Origin: Schistocephalus solidus
Lineage: Eukaryota > Platyhelminthes > Cestoda > Diphyllobothriidea > Diphyllobothriidae
Assembly: GCA_017591395.1 (NCBI GenBank)
Contig: WEDG01005101.1
Location: 18,387-82,386, forward strand
Reading direction: 5' to 3'
DNA length: 64,000 nucleotides
Shown piece after piece: positions 10,345 through 21,770 of the stretch. Positions within the stretch are counted from its first letter, which is position 1; each line of letters starts with the position of its first letter. The position numbers and the translations under genes were made by a program. Below the pieces are notes generated by a model. It saw only the letters and a list, made by a program, of their open reading frames with translations, was not told the DNA's origin and ran no database searches.

Positions 10345-10896
10345 CAATGCAACAACCTAAACAAAATCCTGTTCTACTGCGAAAATATGCAAAGTCTCTT
10401 GAATATGGACACATCCTGTGTGAATGTCGGTCCAGCTGCCTCAAATGAAGAAGGCAGCGACATAGGCGGCTTAAAACACAAATAAACTAAAATGTTTATA
10501 TACCAATGTCCAAAGCCAACTTCCTAAATTAGACGAGCTTAAGATATACGTGTTCCAAACTTCACCAGATATCATCTTCATAGCTGAAACATGGCTGACG
10601 GCGAAGGTGGACGATCGTGAAGTTGCCATCCCCGGTTTTCAGTTATTCAGAAAGGATAGAGCAGGACGTCATGGTGGGGGTGTGTTGACTTATGTCAGAT
10701 ATTGCCTGCTCGTGTCCGAAAAAAAGGAAAAGCTTACGTGTGAAACTGAAGCCATCTGGCTCACCATCAGAACGCCAGGGTCCCAAGCACTTGAGATCCT
10801 AACGGCCTACCGACCAACGAGAAATGATCCACAGTCAGACAGTAGACTGATAGATGATTTAAAATCGTTTGCTAGACGATCCGATGTCATGATTAT
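10345..10896 (+). pseudogene. CR1-like (group B) endonuclease fragment, 3' interrupted
   Basis: A frame beginning in KMFIYTNVQS-like sequence near 10490 continues TSPDIIFIAETWLTA, RHGGGVLTYVR, EAIWLTIR and AYRPTRND, and stops being endonuclease exactly after VMIM, where GDFN should follow. At that point the dispersed 330-bp repeat begins. About 140 bp upstream, ILFYCENMQSLLNMD looks like a second, separate endonuclease start, so two broken copies or a local duplication may be juxtaposed. RT is absent. Confidence 0.8.
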
Positions 10897-11221
10897 GCGC
10901 ATGCTGAACGCTGAACCTCTCGCGTCTACATTCACTTGCGCGTCAGTGGCCTTGACAATCCTGGCTGTCCACACCGGCCAATCATCTTCAAGGCTGCTTC
11001 CCACCTGACCTCGCTGGATGCGCCGTGAGGACGACACGGTCTCACACACTGGGGGCATGCCCTCGTCCGGCAGTCAACTTCCTTCAACGCCTTCTGCGAC
11101 AGTTCTGTACAGAATAAACTATCCTCCCAACTGGCGTCCCAATTCTTATCTCCTTCTACGGTACCTGACCACATGGTCCTAGTGGCTAGGGTCTCCACTA
11201 ATAACCATAAGCTGCTGCGAT
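10897..11221 (+). repeat. Dispersed ~330-bp repeat, copy 2, inserted in an endonuclease
   Basis: Second copy of the 9371-9713 repeat. Its left edge coincides with the loss of endonuclease homology, which shows that the repeat moves or is copied as a unit with a defined 5' boundary near TGCATGCTGAACG. I do not see the endonuclease resume on the right. Confidence 0.8.
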
Positions 11222-12365
11222 AGGTTTCCCGCATCCTATTCTGGCCCTTCACCTTCAGTCTCCTCCAGAGGTGACAGGACATTAGCTATCTTGCTTAAGT
11301 TTCACAGAGGACGTAAAGCTCTGGTTTTACTGGGATTCCTTCCTGATTAAATTAACCTTTTTTCGCTTTCATATTCGAATTATGATATGTGGATACGTGA
11401 ATATTTCCATTTTTGACGTGCGAAAAGCATTATTTTCACTGAGGACTTCGTTTTTATCAAAATAGGCCACCGACTGAGGCCTGAACATGGTCTTTTCGCT
11501 GCTGGTGGTCAGTCGCAAATTGAAAGAGACGGAATCCGTGACCATAGCTAAACGGGCTAAACCCGCTGACTAAACCTGTCACACAAGTGTGATTCACGTA
11601 CCATGGAGCAAAATTATACACAGACAAAAGCGGGTTGCCTTAAATCCACAACAAGAAGGTAAAATTGTAGCTTGTTTCACCGTCGCGCGAAGAGGATCTA
11701 GATATTCCCCTATTCGGAAGCTTTAAATGCACGGCTTTTAATGCACCAAGAAAGCTTAGATTGCCTCAAATTGCTTATTGGGAGAAATATGCACCGACTG
11801 ATGATGGGAATTTTTCTCACCGGTTTTCGGAATAGGAGGAATGACAGTCATCTCTGCAAGTATCTCACCTTTCATTTTCATCTACAATACAAGTCGCTTA
11901 ATACAGTTCTGAAGTGCTTGCATGTCGGCGTCGAATCTGATGGCACTCCAGAGTTTAGCATCGTCAGAAGACAGGATGGCACTGCAGCCCAGTTCCTCGA
12001 CGCAGTAGGTAAGAGCACAATAGGCGGGTCCCAGATTAAATAATTTAACCCAAGAGCCTGTCTTACGGGAACCCTGGTAATAGTGGTTTTATGGGTGGGG
12101 CATTAGAATAATAAAAAAGCATGAAAAATGGTGAAAGTAAATTACAAACCGAAATTTATGAATGAACATAAAAAATTAAATGAAATAAAAATAACCTGTA
12201 CAAAATAAAAAAGAAAAGGTAGGCATCCAATGAAATGAAAGCTCTGTAAATAATTGTCCCATTGTCCCACGGTCAGTCTGGTGAACTTTAGGCTTACAAG
12301 ACACCTACTGTAAGTTTCTAAGTAGCAAAAAACAATAGCTTTTTTAATTGGGAGCCACCTATTGT
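11222..12365. other. Stretch without recognised gene
   Basis: AT-rich from 12060 onward. A 100-codon open frame at 11741-12043 has no recognisable domain and no splice or start context; I do not call it a gene. Confidence 0.5.
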
Positions 12366-12369
12366 GCTT

Positions 12370-13310
12370 CCACCACGCAAGTTGTTAACATAGAGTAGGA
12401 AGAGCAACTGAGCTAAGACCGCGCCTTGAGTGACATCACTTAGAACGGGGGTAAGAGATGATTAGGAGGCATAGTTGAACATGACATGAGATGTTTCTAG
12501 AAGAAAATCGGTTATCTATGTTAGTAGCTTTCCTTTTTTTACGATTTTAGATAACTTAAAGAGAAGAAGCTTGCGTCGTACGCTGTCGAACGCGTTATTC
12601 AAATTGGCGTTAAAGACTTTAACTCGTCCGGTGCTTGATTCCACTGCTTGGTCAAGAGTACTTAACTGGAAAGACAAGAGTGGCTTTTTCTGAAACCATA
12701 CTGGATCCCTAAGGGTAGGTCATCCTCCTCTGGGAAATTTATTGTTGCATTTTTAAATGTATTTTCCATTATTTTCAAGCAAATGCATGTTAAGCTGAAG
12801 GGTCGATACTTTTTGACATTATTTCGAGCCTCACCCTTATATACCGGGCAGATACTTGCTGTCTTCCATTCGGATGCCAGGTTCCCTAATTCAAGTGACG
12901 AATAGAAGATACGTGGTTGTGGTTTGAAGAGATCGTTCGCCAATCGTCTCAAGATTTTAGCCAATATATTGTTCGTACCCGATGCCTTTCCTTCTTTGAG
13001 AGTCTGCAGCTCGCTTTCTACAACATATGCTGGGGAGAGTATAGGCTCAAGCACGGGACTGGCGTTTAACACTGCGCTTTTGGCATTGTGAAAATGAAAC
13101 TCATATTTTCTACAGAATACATAAGCGGCCCAAGTGCTCGGCTTCCTCGCCATTTTCAACGAATTCCGGTTGAGTATTCCAGTTAACCAACCAGGGCGAC
13201 TAGCCTCTAGGCCCGTTAAGCTCACGTTCAAATTCGTGGATGTCCATACCTTCTTCATTGTTTTAAATTCTGCCATCCGTATATTTTTCTGAACTTGCAG
13301 TCTCTTCTTG
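12370..13310 (-). pseudogene. CR1-like (group B) reverse transcriptase fragment
   Basis: The minus strand reads ELQTLKEGKASGTNNILAKI (RT block 1), SLELGNLASEWKTASICPVY, GEARNNVKKYRPFSLTCICLKIMEN, and IQYGFRKSHSCLSS in one 204-codon frame. It then continues with shifts through NNAFDSVRRKLLLFKL and VTQGAVLAQLLFLLYVN. The FADD region and thumb are missing, so the piece is truncated at both ends. The upstream part (GLEASRPGWLT and an RKYEFHFHNAKSAV stretch) is the normal linker between endonuclease and RT. Confidence 0.85.
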
Positions 13311-13958
13311 CGTTGAGCATAGAGCGATCAGCCTCACAGTAGTGTAGTGTAGTCACTGTTACCAAAGGTACACTGAATATATTTGTCAATGGGAGAAATA
13401 TTTCGTAAATACTAGGATCAATCAATTGGCTCTTTAGTGCTCTAAAAACCTCGTTGGTGACTTAGCATTTTGGTGTCTAGCTACTTCGCTGATCAAATGG
13501 TGAAGTGACTCCTCAGCTACACTCGGATGGGTTGGTTCTCTGTGCATCATCAGGAATTGTAGCTTTTTTAAACAATTATCGTCTATCCATATCCAGAAAA
13601 ATTCATAATTATATAGGAGGACAAACGCTCGTTCGATTGCCGCGATTGATTCAAAAGCTAAGTGGAATTTCTAAATTTGACTAGATTTCGTCGTCCCTTG
13701 CCTAAATAATTAGCTGCATTTTGATTGAACTTCTCATTTACAAACCTTCATCATCTGCACTTATCTGTGGTCATCGTCCATATCACGAGGTGAAAATATA
13801 CCTAGTCATACACTCTCACACGACATAGCCTCATTCGGGTTCAAGTGGTTCCGTATTAATAACAAGTTGTCTTAGGCACGCATATACGCCCAAAGTTAAA
13901 ATATTGGAGATTAATTTGCTTTCCAACAAAATCCTTTGCTGTATGCACTGTTTCTGTA
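13311..13958. other. AT-rich stretch without recognised gene
   Basis: No domain, element end or tRNA was recognised on either strand. Confidence 0.5.
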
Positions 13959-15193
13959 GGCAAATCAACTGATAGAAATTCTATATAGGCATCTATTTCA
14001 ACCTGCGTAGCGTCGTCATCAAATTACAATTTATCAGCGTTTTATTCTGGAATCCATAAAATTATTCACTGTCTTCGACTACAGGCACATATTTTCATAA
14101 TTACCCTTCACTATATGTAGTGAGACCTACCGAAAATAACGGCAAATTGCCTTATTCGAAAACTAAAGTACAATATCACGTGTTCTAAGTAAGCCTTCTC
14201 TGTGCAAGCTATTTCTCGCTACCGATGTACCAAGAGCGGTTTCATCGCATCTCCAACTGCGGCAAATCAACCTGGCTTACGGCAGATGCACATGCTCTGA
14301 CATGAGGACAGAATTCGCATTCCTCGCAAGCCAGAGGTTGTCTTTAACCGTGCAAATGACACCATATATTTACGGTAAATAAGCACATCAAGCCTCGTGT
14401 CTGGGTCATGCTGCTTGGAAAAATCCTTTTATGGCGTACGATCCACGCGACTCTACCGGACTCTAGGATCTATGCCTTAGCTCCTTCTGTCAGCCGCTGA
14501 CCTGCTGGCGAAAGCGAAGTTAGTAAGCAAAATATGTTCAGGATTGCACGCAGGAGGGCATAAAGGCCGAAATACACCACAAAATGCCTGTCCTTAAATG
14601 GGGCTTATAGACGAAAGTTAAAAGAGCAAGAGACAGAAAGAAGTTCATGCACCAGGGAAGACAGTCAATCAATCAGCAGAATTATGTCAATTGCCCTGTC
14701 AAGTGCATTTAATACAGCAACTGAGTAAGGAGGAGTTTCGAGTTTAGGGAGATTTCTCACCACTTAACTAATTATTCACCCGATCAATAAATTAATAGGA
14801 GTGCTCACTGGATTTTAGTAAACTTTGCTTGGAAACAAGTCACCGTGTTCAACATGTTTGTAGGTTATGTGGTTGTAAGGCTATACCTATGCAACGGCGA
14901 TTCTGTTGGGTTCACTCTTCCAGTTCGCAAAGATAATAATCACAAGGCAGTATTGTTCCGGAGAGTTTTACTAAATAGAACTTCTCAAAAAAGCTGTAAC
15001 AGATAAATATTTAATGTTTTGTATTTTTGTAACAACCACAGCAATATCCGATTCCAAATGTTTGATGATACCCAACTCCACGTTGCATTTCCAGTGTTCT
15101 AATTTCGAGCCCTGTGTAGTTTTTCACATTCATTCAGCTCAGTAGGCGTTAGGCTGTTTCCAATAAAACCAATTGTATTTGTTCGAATTTCAC
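13959..15193 (-). repeat. Large inverted duplication, left arm
   Basis: The reverse complement of this 1.23-kb block matches 23748-24981 at roughly 90% along its length. Its minus strand carries the last ~30 codons of the gene seen at 23.7 kb (IGNSLTPTELNECEKL then a stop), followed by the same 3' flank. Homology ends at 15193, where a group A retroelement fragment in the other orientation begins, so this gene copy lost its upstream exons. Confidence 0.9.
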
Positions 15194-15204
15194 ACCTTCC
15201 TTCC

Positions 15205-15610
15205 TACCTGCAGTTTACTTATCCACCACCAAGTCTTCATTTTTTATAAACACTAATGAGCGTAACTTGCGTCCACCGAATGCGCACTATTTCGCTCAGT
15301 TTCACTCAATGTGAGATCAGTCGGGAATAAGATGACTTAGTTAAGAACTGAAGCTTTTGAGTTTGACCCAGAGGTTTTTTAAATTGCGGAATTTTCGGTT
15401 CACTCTAATTTCTGACTTGATTCTCGCTTAAGATAATTTTAATATACATCAACAGGACCAAGCTGAAATACGTGACGGTGGTTGTCTTCTATACATTATA
15501 TAATTTCTTATATTTTCTCCCTATCCTCTAAACATTTGTTCGTTTTCCGGAAATATTTGCTTAATTTCAGTCATCCTCCCCAACAAGAAAAAAATCCTCC
15601 TTTTTAGCTG
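15205..15610 (+). pseudogene. Group A endonuclease 5' fragment
   Basis: Plus-strand sequence from PPPSL/PPPNY-like leader through CGTAAC..CGTCCACCGAATGCGC and FSGNIC to a Q-S-S-SPT-KK region matches the start of the endonuclease in the group A copy at 27.32-27.7 kb. Stops and frameshifts are frequent. Homology fades after about 15610. Confidence 0.7.
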
Positions 15611-16094
15611 GGATATGGGCTTTCTACGGAGAAATGTCCTCTGGACGTGTATAATTTGCTTATTAAGTTTTCGAAGATTGATCTCCTGAAAACTTTGGAG
15701 TGTTTCTAATTCAAACACTCAGATATTTCTGTGTTTTGGCTTCATAGAGTGGCATTCCGTTCAATATAAGGCACGTGCATTAGTGAACCGGTTTCAATTT
15801 CTGAGACGCAACATTGCGCATTTGTTCCAGTCCAAAGGCAGGCGTTCTATGTTGGACAATCCTTCCAAACAACAGATATTTTCCTGGAGGTCTGCTTCAG
15901 CGACAGCAATATAAATGGCTTTCCACTATTTTATCTAATCCAAAAACATGGCGTATTTACCGTAACATTCTTCTGCACAATAATTTATGAGCAAGATAAG
16001 CAGAGTCCGTCCCTGCACTCAATATTTTGGTGCTCTAATATCCATGACTGTACAGTGTGATTGCTCTAACTCTCCACAGAGAACGTTAAAGGAA
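15611..16094. other. Stretch without recognised gene
   Basis: AT-rich, no recognised motif. Confidence 0.5.
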
Positions 16095-16318
16095 GCCTAA
16101 ATAAATAAATAAATTGTATATTAAAGGCGCAGAGAGCCCCGTCATTTCAAACTGAGTATCGCGGTATAAATAAACACAAAGTAGATAATTGCTGCACTAT
16201 GTGAGCAGCCATATTAATAGCAGAAATGAACAATATGGTAGGCATATCCAATTCAGAACGATTTGCGATTTTTAAAACAATAGTCAACAATCTTTAACAT
16301 AAACGGCGAACTAGAAAA

Positions 16319-16405
16319 GAAGCAGTAAAAAAACTCCTACGGTTAAATCGGAGGCGGAGTTCGGCGAGCCGCCAATTTAAAAAAATTAGGAGAAAAAACT
16401 GCTTC
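16319..16405 (-). promoter_or_regulatory. ENE-like U-rich internal-loop hairpin in A2 3' UTR
   Basis: In the sense RNA the order is GAAGCAG, six U, CUCCUA, a ~47-nt apical part, UAGGAG, seven U, ACUGCUUC. GAAGCAG pairs perfectly with CUGCUUC and CUCCUA with UAGGAG, leaving a U-rich internal loop between two helices. This is the layout of ENE elements that form U-A-U triple helices with poly(A). Assignment is by architecture only. Confidence 0.6.
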
Positions 16406-17232
16406 ACTAAAAAATTAATAGCTTGATGCAATGGGATAGTGCTGTGATGTTGCTGAAGACGTATGAGGGTTCGGAACGCTCCTTGTCGTGTGAGAGATAA
16501 TATGGCCGTCAGAGCTACTGTTTTTAACCACCAGTGGAGGTGAGAGAGGACGAACTCATCGTGGACACCAGGGTCAAAACGAAGAGTGGACAGTAGAGGT
16601 CATGAGATCATCATCGAGATGCGACTTTGCTGACTGCATAGTCTACCAATCAAAGAGGCAAAACCATCAGAACCCGCCTTGATCCTCAACTGAACCTGGA
16701 GACCATCGTCGGGGTTGCAAAAGCGGAGGAAAGTACCAAGGCTGTCAAGACTTGGCGATGCTAGTTTAAAAGGAGGGGGCAAAAATTGAATGCAAAGATT
16801 GACTCTGCAGAGGATGATGGAAATATAATAAGAGACCAATAAAATATCAAGAAAGCTGCCTCAAATACCAGGAGGACCCTTTTCGAAATCAAAAATATGC
16901 GAGTTAGGGAAGGAAACAGACAATAAGGACTTTATATCTTCCGAAGTTAAATTTTTGCGTAATTTTGTTTTGAAAATAGCTTATGTGGTTGACAACCTAA
17001 TTTGCAGTGGAAGATTATTCCAGATGAAAGCATATTTGGAGGCAAAAAACTGAGACCGGTTAGTTGTGGAGCTAAGGGGTAGTGAAATGATCATGGAGGA
17101 ATTACGAGTGGTATAGGGTCGATCTACCGGAGTGAAAGCGTTCATTCGTGGGAGATTGGGGCTAGAGTTAACGCAAAACAGGAAGCAGAGACCCGTCTTC
17201 GTGTCTTCTAACCCACAGAAATGTAATGTTTG

Positions 17233-18924
17233 CTAACTGGCATCTATCCGTATAAGAGAAACTGGATCCAGGAAGAGAAAATAGTCTTCGAGTAAAAACC
17301 CTCTGAACTTTTTTCCAATCTTACTGCGGTCAGAGGCGTTCATCAGCCCAAATAGGGGACAGCAGTATTCGAGGATAGGAAGAACGAACATGCGGCACAG
17401 GTTTAACTTTATTTCCGGAAGGAAGAAATTATGCGATATTAAACCACATATCTGAGCAGCCCTTGCAGAAATTCGATCTGTTTGAGGCGATAATGCTAGC
17501 TTGTTCGTGTAACTTAAACCTAAGTCTTTTATGGTTGATCGTTCTAAAAGTGTACTATTTTGAAATACAAGGGGTCCAGGAAGCTTGGCGGGGCCAAAAC
17601 ACATGAAACTGATCTTGGATGGAGAAAATTCCATCTGCCAAGTACAGCTCCAACGTGAGAGCATACGTAGATCAGTGTTGATTTTATCCACGCAACTATT
17701 GGCAGTGTCTTTAGAAAATGAATAAATGCACTTGAGATCGTCAGCGTAAACGAAATTTTGTGAATTTGTGAGTAAAGTCGAAATTTCGTTAATGTACAGA
17801 ATGAAGAGAAGGGAACCTAGAACGGTGCCTTTGAAAAACGCCACTCGTGATCGGTTGAGGCGTCGAATAGCTATTACCTACTAGGACCTTCTGGCTGCGG
17901 TTAGACAAGTAGGAACCAATGAAGTCAAGGATAAGAGGCCGGATGCCGAGGGCTTCCAGTTTCACCAGAAGACGTCTGTGCGGTACTTTGTCAAAGGCTT
18001 TGCTCAGGTCAAAGTAGATCACAACCACTGACTGTTGCTCGTTACGAAGGGAAGTGACGAGGTTAAGAAAAGCTAAGTGACACACTTCGCATGATCTCCC
18101 AGGTAGAAAACCATATTGTGAGTCGCTTAAAAGCTTATTTTCTTGGCAAAAGTCGAGAATTTGATTAAAAATAATTTTTCAAGAAGTTTTGCGAGAGCCG
18201 TGGTTTTGTGAACGCCTCGATAATTATTTACGTCCGTACGAGATCCCGACTTGAAGACAGGAAGAATAAAGATGTCTTCCATGAGTCAGGAAAGAATCCG
18301 TTTAAAAAGATAAACTGAGAATACATGGCTAAGCAATCGGGAAAAGCTCGGCACTCTCTTAATAACTGAGTTTGGAATACCGTCAGTCCCCGAAGAGTGC
18401 GAGTTTTTTAGACGAATTATTTGCTTACGAATTAGTTCTATGGATAAATAAATAGTGCTGATAACATTCAATGAGGATGCCTGAAACGTCGGATCCGGTT
18501 CAGATTCCATCGTAAGATGATTTGCAAAGAACGCACTAAACAGTTCTGCCTTGTCAGAGTCTTCGAGAACGAAGTTCTTGTCTTCGTTTAGTAATGGAGG
18601 AATTTCATAACCTCGTTTAGAGGAGGATCGACGTCGGAACAGCTGATCAACAGATTTTTCAGAGTTTGGCTCACTGAGTCCGCGAGATTCCATCTGTCTG
18701 TCCCGTGCAAGCCGAATATTAGAGGCTGATTCAAAAATCTCTGCAATCCTTAGATGAACAGATAACAAACTAGCATATTGATCTTTTAATTGCTTCCTCA
18801 ATTTCTTTAGTCTTGGCAACAGAAAGTGGGGGACGGTGGATTCCGCAGTGTAGGGCTTGACAATTTTGGTTGGCATAAATTCCAGGATGTTATTTGAAAC
18901 GACTGACTGAAAAACTTGCTGCAT
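17233..18924 (-). pseudogene. A2 reverse transcriptase
   Basis: From the linker (MQQVFQSVVSNNILEF, RRSSSKRGYEIPPLL) the minus strand passes through LKNSHSSGTDGIPNSVIK (block 1), YFDLSKAFDKVPHRRLL with the first catalytic Asp, a mutated GVFQ/GTVLGSLLFILYINEI block and FVYADDLKCIYSF with the second catalytic pair, then the thumb ICGLISHNFFLPEIKLNLC and FVLPILEYCCPLFGLMN. Frameshifts near 18285, 18090 and 17840 separate four frames, so the copy is inactive but well preserved. Confidence 0.9.
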
Positions 18925-19690
18925 CGTTCATGGAGGAGAGATGCTGCCAATCCAATGAGTCCAAAAAGTTGTTAATTAAGCTCATAGCTGCGAGGTCAAA
19001 ATTATGATATGCACGAAAGGCGCTAGCCTTTTTCGGTGAGAAAATTGGTAAGCAGCAGTGAATTAATAAATGGTAACTTTGGAAGAGGCCCTGCTTAAAA
19101 TCAACGAAGAGGGGAGCAATGTCATTTGTGAAAATCGGATCTAAAATATACTTGTCTCTCGTTGAAGAACGGACAAGCCGTGACCAATTAGAAAAATTAA
19201 TGGTATTGAGGAAAGGCTGAAATCTGAGTGGACAAAAGTTTGAAATCCAGTCAATTTCAGAAATTAAAATCATCAGCGATTATTTTAATGTTAAAATTGG
19301 ACTTCGAAACCAATTTAAAAATTTCACAAAGTTTCCCATCATTATCGGATGATGAATTAGGCGGGAAGTAAATACATCCGAGAATAGCCTTTTGCCGGGG
19401 CGACAGGATAATGGATGCGAAACAGTAATTACCAAAGAATGACGTGACGTCTAGATCAAACGAGAAGTGCTTAAATGAACCTTTAATATAGAGAAGACAA
19501 CAACCACCACGCTTACTAGTGCGGTCTTGACGGTAGAGATCGTACTGGTCTATGACAAGCAAAGAGTCTGAAATTAAGGGATGGGTCCAAGATTCAATTA
19601 CACATAAAACATCAGGCATTGACTCGAAGCAATGGCTCTAAGTTGGGCCATCTTATTTATAACAGATATAGCATTAAGTAATATGACATC
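18890..19690 (-). pseudogene. A2 AP-endonuclease
   Basis: The minus strand gives VINKMAQLRAIAS, MPDVLCVIESWTHPLI, YRQDRTSKRGGCCLLYI, FASIILSPRQKAILGCIYFPP, KIIADDFNF (GDFN changed to DDFN) and then, after a frameshift near 19260, STRDKYILDPIFTND and a YHLLIHCC region corresponding to the SDH block. The first motifs normally place a metal-binding Glu in the ESW triplet, which is kept; the GDFN change would probably impair activity. Confidence 0.85.
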
Positions 19691-19854
19691 TAGGGTAGTT
19701 CGAGTATCTAAATAAGTACTTTAACAGACATGATGGTCCTCACTGTCAAGGTTTAACAAATAGAATTGGGCTTTCTTTTATAAAGTAAGTGTAAGAGTAA
19801 AGTTAATCGTGGCTGGATTTGTGACCATTCTGCTAGATATTGATGTAGATTGAC

Positions 19855-21097
19855 AAAGACGTGTGTCCTCTCCTATTGTACGTCAACGACTGCATCAATG
19901 GATTGGATTGTGATATCGCCATGTTTGCGGATGATATTAAGCTACGGAGGGTCATCAGAACTGCAGCTGACGTAAAGTATTTGCAGGAAAACCTAAACCA
20001 ACTTCAACAATGGTCAAAGGACTGGCTTTTGCCGTTCAATGAGAAAAAATGCACTATTCTACGAGTCGGTAGAACTAGCACTCCGAACCTCATGGATTAC
20101 TACCTGAATCGTATACCATTGCAAGAAGTTGACGCGCAGAAGGACTTGGGAGTTTGGATATCGCGCTCCCTTAAACCCTCGCTGCATTGTTCAAAGGTAG
20201 CCAAGTCTGCGATGTCAGCCCTGTACCTTGTCAAGCGGGCTTTCTCTGCCTTTAATGAAGACTGCTTTGCCAAAGTCTTTCGAATTTTTGTGTTGCCGCA
20301 ATTGGAGTTCGCTATCCAAGCTTGGAGACCCTGGAACGCGAAAGACCTCAATATCCTCGAAAAGGTTCAAAGGCGTGCAACCAAACTTGTGACTGGACAG
20401 GGCTCATTACCCTATGAAACCCGATTATCTAACCTTGATCTCTTTCCCTTGAGTTACAGGCAGCTTCGAGGTGACCTGATACAAACATTCCGTATCATGT
20501 GCGGTCAGGGCTGCTGCCTCGCACCTGGAGACTTCTTCCAGTTAGCAATAACCACGAACTTGAGAGGGCATCCACTCAAACTACGTGTAACTGGGGCCAG
20601 ACTGGATACACGAAAGCTCTTCTTCTCCAAGAGAGCGGTCGACGCTTGGAATGCTCTGCCTCTGGATGTTGTTATGGCTACTTCCGTTGAGCTTTTTAAG
20701 AAAAACCTGGACCAGTATAGCAGTGCCCACTATAATATCCCCAGATCTTCTTAGTCACGTCCCAGTTGAATAACACTATTATATGACAAAACTACTTTCT
20801 ATATTACAGTTCCATTTTTATAGCAATTTTATTAGCTCAAACTCGTCGCATATGCCTCACTCACGAGAATCTCGTCACTAACAATATCATGTACTCATGC
20901 TACTCGTAATATGCAAGTACACATTTATGTTTACTCTTTTCGATGAGCCAACAGCTGCTTATTTTCCATACGCTATTATGTAAACCAAATTGTTACATTT
21001 TAATGATGTACCAGAGGCTTTTTAGCCATACTGTAACCAAGAGGGAGTTCAAAGGCATTTGCCTATCTTTCCCTTAATAAACTTGACTTGACTTGAC
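19855..21097 (+). mobile_element. Group B CR1-like element, 5'-truncated 3' end
   Basis: A 297-codon open frame (19861-20754) starts within the RT palm at PLLLYVNDC and runs FADDIKLRRVI, QKDLGVWISRSLKPS, VLPQLEFAIQAWRPW, YRQLRGDLIQTFRI and WNALPLDVV to a stop. The 3' UTR ends in a perfect AGGCA/TGCCT hairpin (21053-21064), CCCTTAATAAA and an (ACTTG)n tail. The long undamaged frame suggests a relatively young, dead-on-arrival insertion. Confidence 0.92.
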
Positions 21098-21494
21098 TAG
21101 ATAACATATTGAATAGAGTTCAGAAAACAAAAGGCAATATATGACCATCATCGATGCTAGGCAATCCGACAAGTCATTCCTTGTGGTACGGTGCATACAG
21201 GACGTTCTTGTATTGCTTCCTCTGGTATGCACAGTTTTGCATATGCGCTTGTTTTCTGTGAACGCAATTGCGATCTGGAGGAGGAGAACCAGGCTTTTGA
21301 GAAATTCTGCAAATTTATACTTTCTCCGAGGGAATTATCACTCGTTTTTTGCATTCAGAAAAACTCCCAAAACTTTTGCCTACAAAATCAATCGAATTCA
21401 TCTTAAAGATGCCTTGTATGGCCACCTATACAGGACACGGAAATAGGAAATGCCCATAATGCATGTGGCTTCACACCAGTTTCCAATTAAAAAC
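21098..21494. other. Stretch without recognised gene
   Basis: Short open frames on both strands only; nothing recognised. Confidence 0.5.
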
Positions 21495-21770
21495 AATGTC
21501 TAGAATTAAGGTGAGGGTTAGGGTTAAGTTAAGTGTTAAGTTTAAGTTAGAGGTGAAGGTCAGAGTTGGAGTTAGGTTTTCAAGTAAAAAATGTCTAGTG
21601 TTTAGGTGAGGGTTAGGGTTAAGTTAAGTGTTAAGTTTAAGTTAGAGGTTAAGGTCAGAGTTGGAGTCAGGTTCATGAGTAGGTTAAAGTTAGTACCGTG
21701 TTATCTGTAGGGTTAAGGTTTGGAGTAGGGCTGGGGTTAAGATTAAGGTTATCTTTCAGATTTATTTTAG
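21495..21770 (+). repeat. Degenerate telomere-like GGGTTA repeats with a 95-bp direct duplication
   Basis: Two near-identical units begin GTGAGGGTTAGGGTTAAG at 21511 and 21606 and continue TTAAGTGTTAAGTTTAAG, followed by about 90 bp more GGTTAAG/GGGTTAAG-type sequence. TTAGGG is the common animal telomere repeat; these are interstitial and diverged. Confidence 0.8.

Larger units (their letters stand above)
16095..19700 (-). mobile_element. Group A2 CR1-like retrotransposon, nearly complete coding part
   Basis: The 3' end at 16095 shows an (ATTT)n tail after AATATACAATTT, preceded by a ~1.1-kb 3' UTR, a reverse transcriptase and an endonuclease; the 5' end is lost within the endonuclease N-terminus near 19700. 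Other A2 copies in the window lie at 30.9-33.4 kb and 34.2-36.0 kb and share the whole 3' UTR. No target-site duplication is evident, as usual for CR1-type insertions. Confidence 0.88.

Noticed and set aside
11741..12043. 100-codon open frame as a gene
   Set aside because: No domain, composition or splice support; length is within chance for AT-rich DNA.
16319..16405. Reading the U-tract hairpins as Pol III terminators or miniature inverted-repeat transposons
   Set aside because: They sit at the same place in the 3' UTRs of related full elements, the outer sequence is element 3' UTR on both sides, and the lower helix shows paired changes, which favours an RNA structure.
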